Positions 56,320 to 57,742 of a stretch of 57,742 nucleotides of DNA are shown here, in pieces; positions within the stretch are counted from its first letter, which is position 1; each line of letters opens with the position of its first letter. Made by a program: the position numbers and the translations under genes. The DNA comes from Pararhodospirillum photometricum DSM 122 (GTDB taxonomy: Bacteria; Pseudomonadota; Alphaproteobacteria; Rhodospirillales; Rhodospirillaceae), in assembly GCF_000284415.1 (NCBI RefSeq), contig NC_017059.1, forward strand, positions 1,159,156 through 1,216,897, read 5' to 3'. Under the pieces are notes generated by a model. That model did no database searches and was not told the origin of the DNA. It worked only from the letters and a program-made list of their open reading frames with translations.

Positions 56320-57742
56320 CTACTCCTTGAGCCGTTTCTCCAACGTATCACAGACGGTGCGCAACACCTTGACGCGAGCATGTCGCTTGTCCCCCGCCTC
56401 AACCAGCGTCCACGGCGCGTGCGAGGGAGAGGTCCGCTCGACCATATCGTTGACGGCCTCCTCGTAGTGATCCCACTTGTCCCGATTGCGCCAATCCTCG
56501 CTGGTCAGCTTCCACCGCTTATACGCAACGGTCTCGCGCTCCTTGAACCGGTTGAGTTGCTCCTCGCGGGTGATGTGCATCCAGAACTTGGCCAGGGCGA
56601 TCCCGTGGTCGATGAGTTGCTCTTCGAAGTCGCGGATTTCGGCGTAGGCCCGCCGCCAGTCGCGAGGCTCGGCGAAGCCTTCGACACGCTCGACCAAAAC
56701 CCGGCCATACCACGACCGGTCGAACACGGTAACGCGGCCGGCACGACTCATGTGCCGCCAGAACCGCCAGAGATAATGGTGGGCCTTTTCCTCATCGCTC
56801 GGCGCGGCCACGGGGATAACTTGGTAATCGCGGGCGTCCAGCGCTTGGGTAATGCGACGGATCGCTCCTCCCTTGCCCGCGGCATCCCACCCTTCGAAGA
56901 CCACGACGGTGGAGACCCCTTTCAACCGGGCCTCACGAACCAGGGTATTGAGCCGGCCTTGCTCATGGGCCAGCGCGCGGGCGTACTCGTCCTTTTCGAG
57001 AACCAAGTCCGTGGGCAGGCGATCTAGGATGGAGGGCAAGGCGTGGCGGACCTCGGACAGCATTTGCTCCACATCCTGGCTTGGCTCGGCTGCGGAGACT
57101 TGGCCTGGGGCTTGGCCATCAACGGGGCTGGGGCGACTCAGTCCATCGGGAACGTCGGGAAGGCTGGCGGTGGCGCGCCGGCTGGCCCGTTCGGTGAGGT
57201 GGCGGCGAAGAGCGTCGCGCAAGGTGGTGAGGACGGTAAGGGAGCGGTAGCGGTGGTCCTCGCCTTCGACGATCTGCCAAGGAGCGTGCCCCACGCTGGT
57301 GCGCTGCAATAAACGCTCGGAGGCTGCGATAAAGGTGTCATAGCGACGCCAATTATCCCAGTCAGTCGGCGTGACGCGCCAGCTTTGCAGGGGATCCTTT
57401 TCCAGGGATTTAAGACGCCGGCGCTGGGGCTCCTTGCCCAGGTGCATCCAGAATTTCAAGATCAGGGTGCCGTCGTCGGACAAGGTGCGCTCAAAGGCGG
57501 CAACCCGCTCTAGCGCCTTGTCGAAGGCGGCTTCATCAAGATGGCCGAGCGCCCGATCCATGAAGGGGCGGGAATACCAACTGGAGAGGAACAGCCCCAC
57601 CCGTCCGCGGGGCGGTAGGTCTCGCCAATAACGCCAGAACTCGGGGCGCTCGCGCTCTTCGTCCGAGGGGGGCCATAGGCGCGCGTCACAATCCAGCGGG
57701 GGTCCATCCAGGCATTGATCAGGTTGATGCTCTCGCTCTTCC
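56320..57742 (-). CDS. Polyphosphate:AMP phosphotransferase (PPK2 class II), partial
   Basis: A tandem PPK2-domain protein that makes ADP from AMP with polyphosphate. The C-terminal domain (complete) has Walker A VVFEGWDAAGKGGAIRRIT, the lid and Walker B regions HHYLWRFWRHMSRAGRVTVF then DRSWYGRVLVERVEGF, and the end APWTLVEAGDKRHARVKVLR. The N-terminal domain is present from about its middle (GRVGLFLSSWYSRPF, LILKFWMHLGKEPQRRRL) and runs off the right edge. Its early part (INLINAWMDPRWIVTRAYG) is out of frame; one extra C in a C6 run (57667-57672) would join it to PPSDEERERPEFWRYW. So the window has a probable frameshift here. The upstream end lies outside. Confidence 0.85.
   Translation of the reverse strand, partial: EEREHQPDQCLDGPPLDCDARLWPPSDEERERPEFWRYWRDLPPRGRVGLFLSSWYSRPFMDRALGHLDEAAFDKALERVAAFERTLSDDGTLILKFWMHLGKEPQRRRLKSLEKDPLQSWRVTPTDWDNWRRYDTFIAASERLLQRTSVGHAPWQIVEGEDHRYRSLTVLTTLRDALRRHLTERASRRATASLPDVPDGLSRPSPVDGQAPGQVSAAEPSQDVEQMLSEVRHALPSILDRLPTDLVLEKDEYARALAHEQGRLNTLVREARLKGVSTVVVFEGWDAAGKGGAIRRITQALDARDYQVIPVAAPSDEEKAHHYLWRFWRHMSRAGRVTVFDRSWYGRVLVERVEGFAEPRDWRRAYAEIRDFEEQLIDHGIALAKFWMHITREEQLNRFKERETVAYKRWKLTSEDWRNRDKWDHYEEAVNDMVERTSPSHAPWTLVEAGDKRHARVKVLRTVCDTLEKRLKE

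Overview
The window is a GC-rich (about two-thirds GC by eye) alphaproteobacterial chromosome segment. The gene orders rimP-nusA-ylxR-infB-rbfA-truB-rpsO-pnp, tig-clpP-clpX-lon-hupB, zapA-(6S RNA)-folate cyclo-ligase and aroQ-accB-accC, an Irr-type Fur protein, and a 16S rRNA 5' fragment all fit Rhodospirillales. A Rhodospirillum or Pararhodospirillum species is my best guess, but this is an inference, not a database match.

Layout. 1-5.8 kb: a class III cyclase-domain protein open to the left edge, an ABC-2 permease, an SH3 exported protein, Irr, a nitronate monooxygenase-like flavoprotein and a glycerophosphodiesterase. 5.8-15.9 kb (minus): the translation/RNA-turnover superoperon. 16.0-19.0 kb (minus): fliF and fliG, then what looks like the first codons of fliH, cut off. 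19.4-24.3 kb (plus): an RND efflux pair and ndk. 24.3-31.9 kb: SulP transporter, DUF898 membrane protein, a frameshifted M48 peptidase, an orphan TRAP binding protein, and a divergent MocR regulator/PNPOx-like pair. 32.2-34.1 kb: one visibly AT-rich gene, a GHKL ATPase carrying a C-terminal PD-(D/E)XK-like motif. 34.3-40.2 kb: flavodoxin behind a near-consensus Fur box, a DUF2235 hydrolase, a hybrid-free sensor kinase and a PuuC-like aldehyde dehydrogenase. 40.4-47.5 kb: tRNA-Leu, the trigger factor/Clp/Lon/HU proteostasis cluster, tRNA-Val. 47.6-53 kb: a degenerate QueF-like protein, a J-domain/TM/SH3 protein, an FtsX-family permease fused to a folate cyclo-ligase, 6S RNA, zapA and a DUF4164 protein. 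53-57.7 kb: aroQ-accB-accC, a truncated rRNA operon start on the minus strand, and a polyphosphate:AMP phosphotransferase that runs off the right edge.

The two strongest themes are these. First, there is a family of short GC-rich hairpin repeats (core CTGGGGAGGC-n-GCCTCCCCAG) at about a dozen gene ends, plus a second 66-bp family in two copies. These act as probable terminators and lie at several places where loci are broken. Second, several genes are interrupted: fliH is cut after about 16 codons, the cyclo-ligase and permease are fused, 16S rRNA stops after about 176 nt at a perfect 31-bp inverted repeat, and single-base frameshifts occur in M48, cyclo-ligase, PAP and (compensated) infB. 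Some of the single-base cases sit in homopolymers and may be sequencing errors.

The best candidate for a less-described system is the solitary GHKL ATPase/nuclease-like gene at 32.2-34.1 kb, whose composition and isolation suggest horizontally acquired defence. No CRISPR array, prophage or complete insertion sequence was seen.
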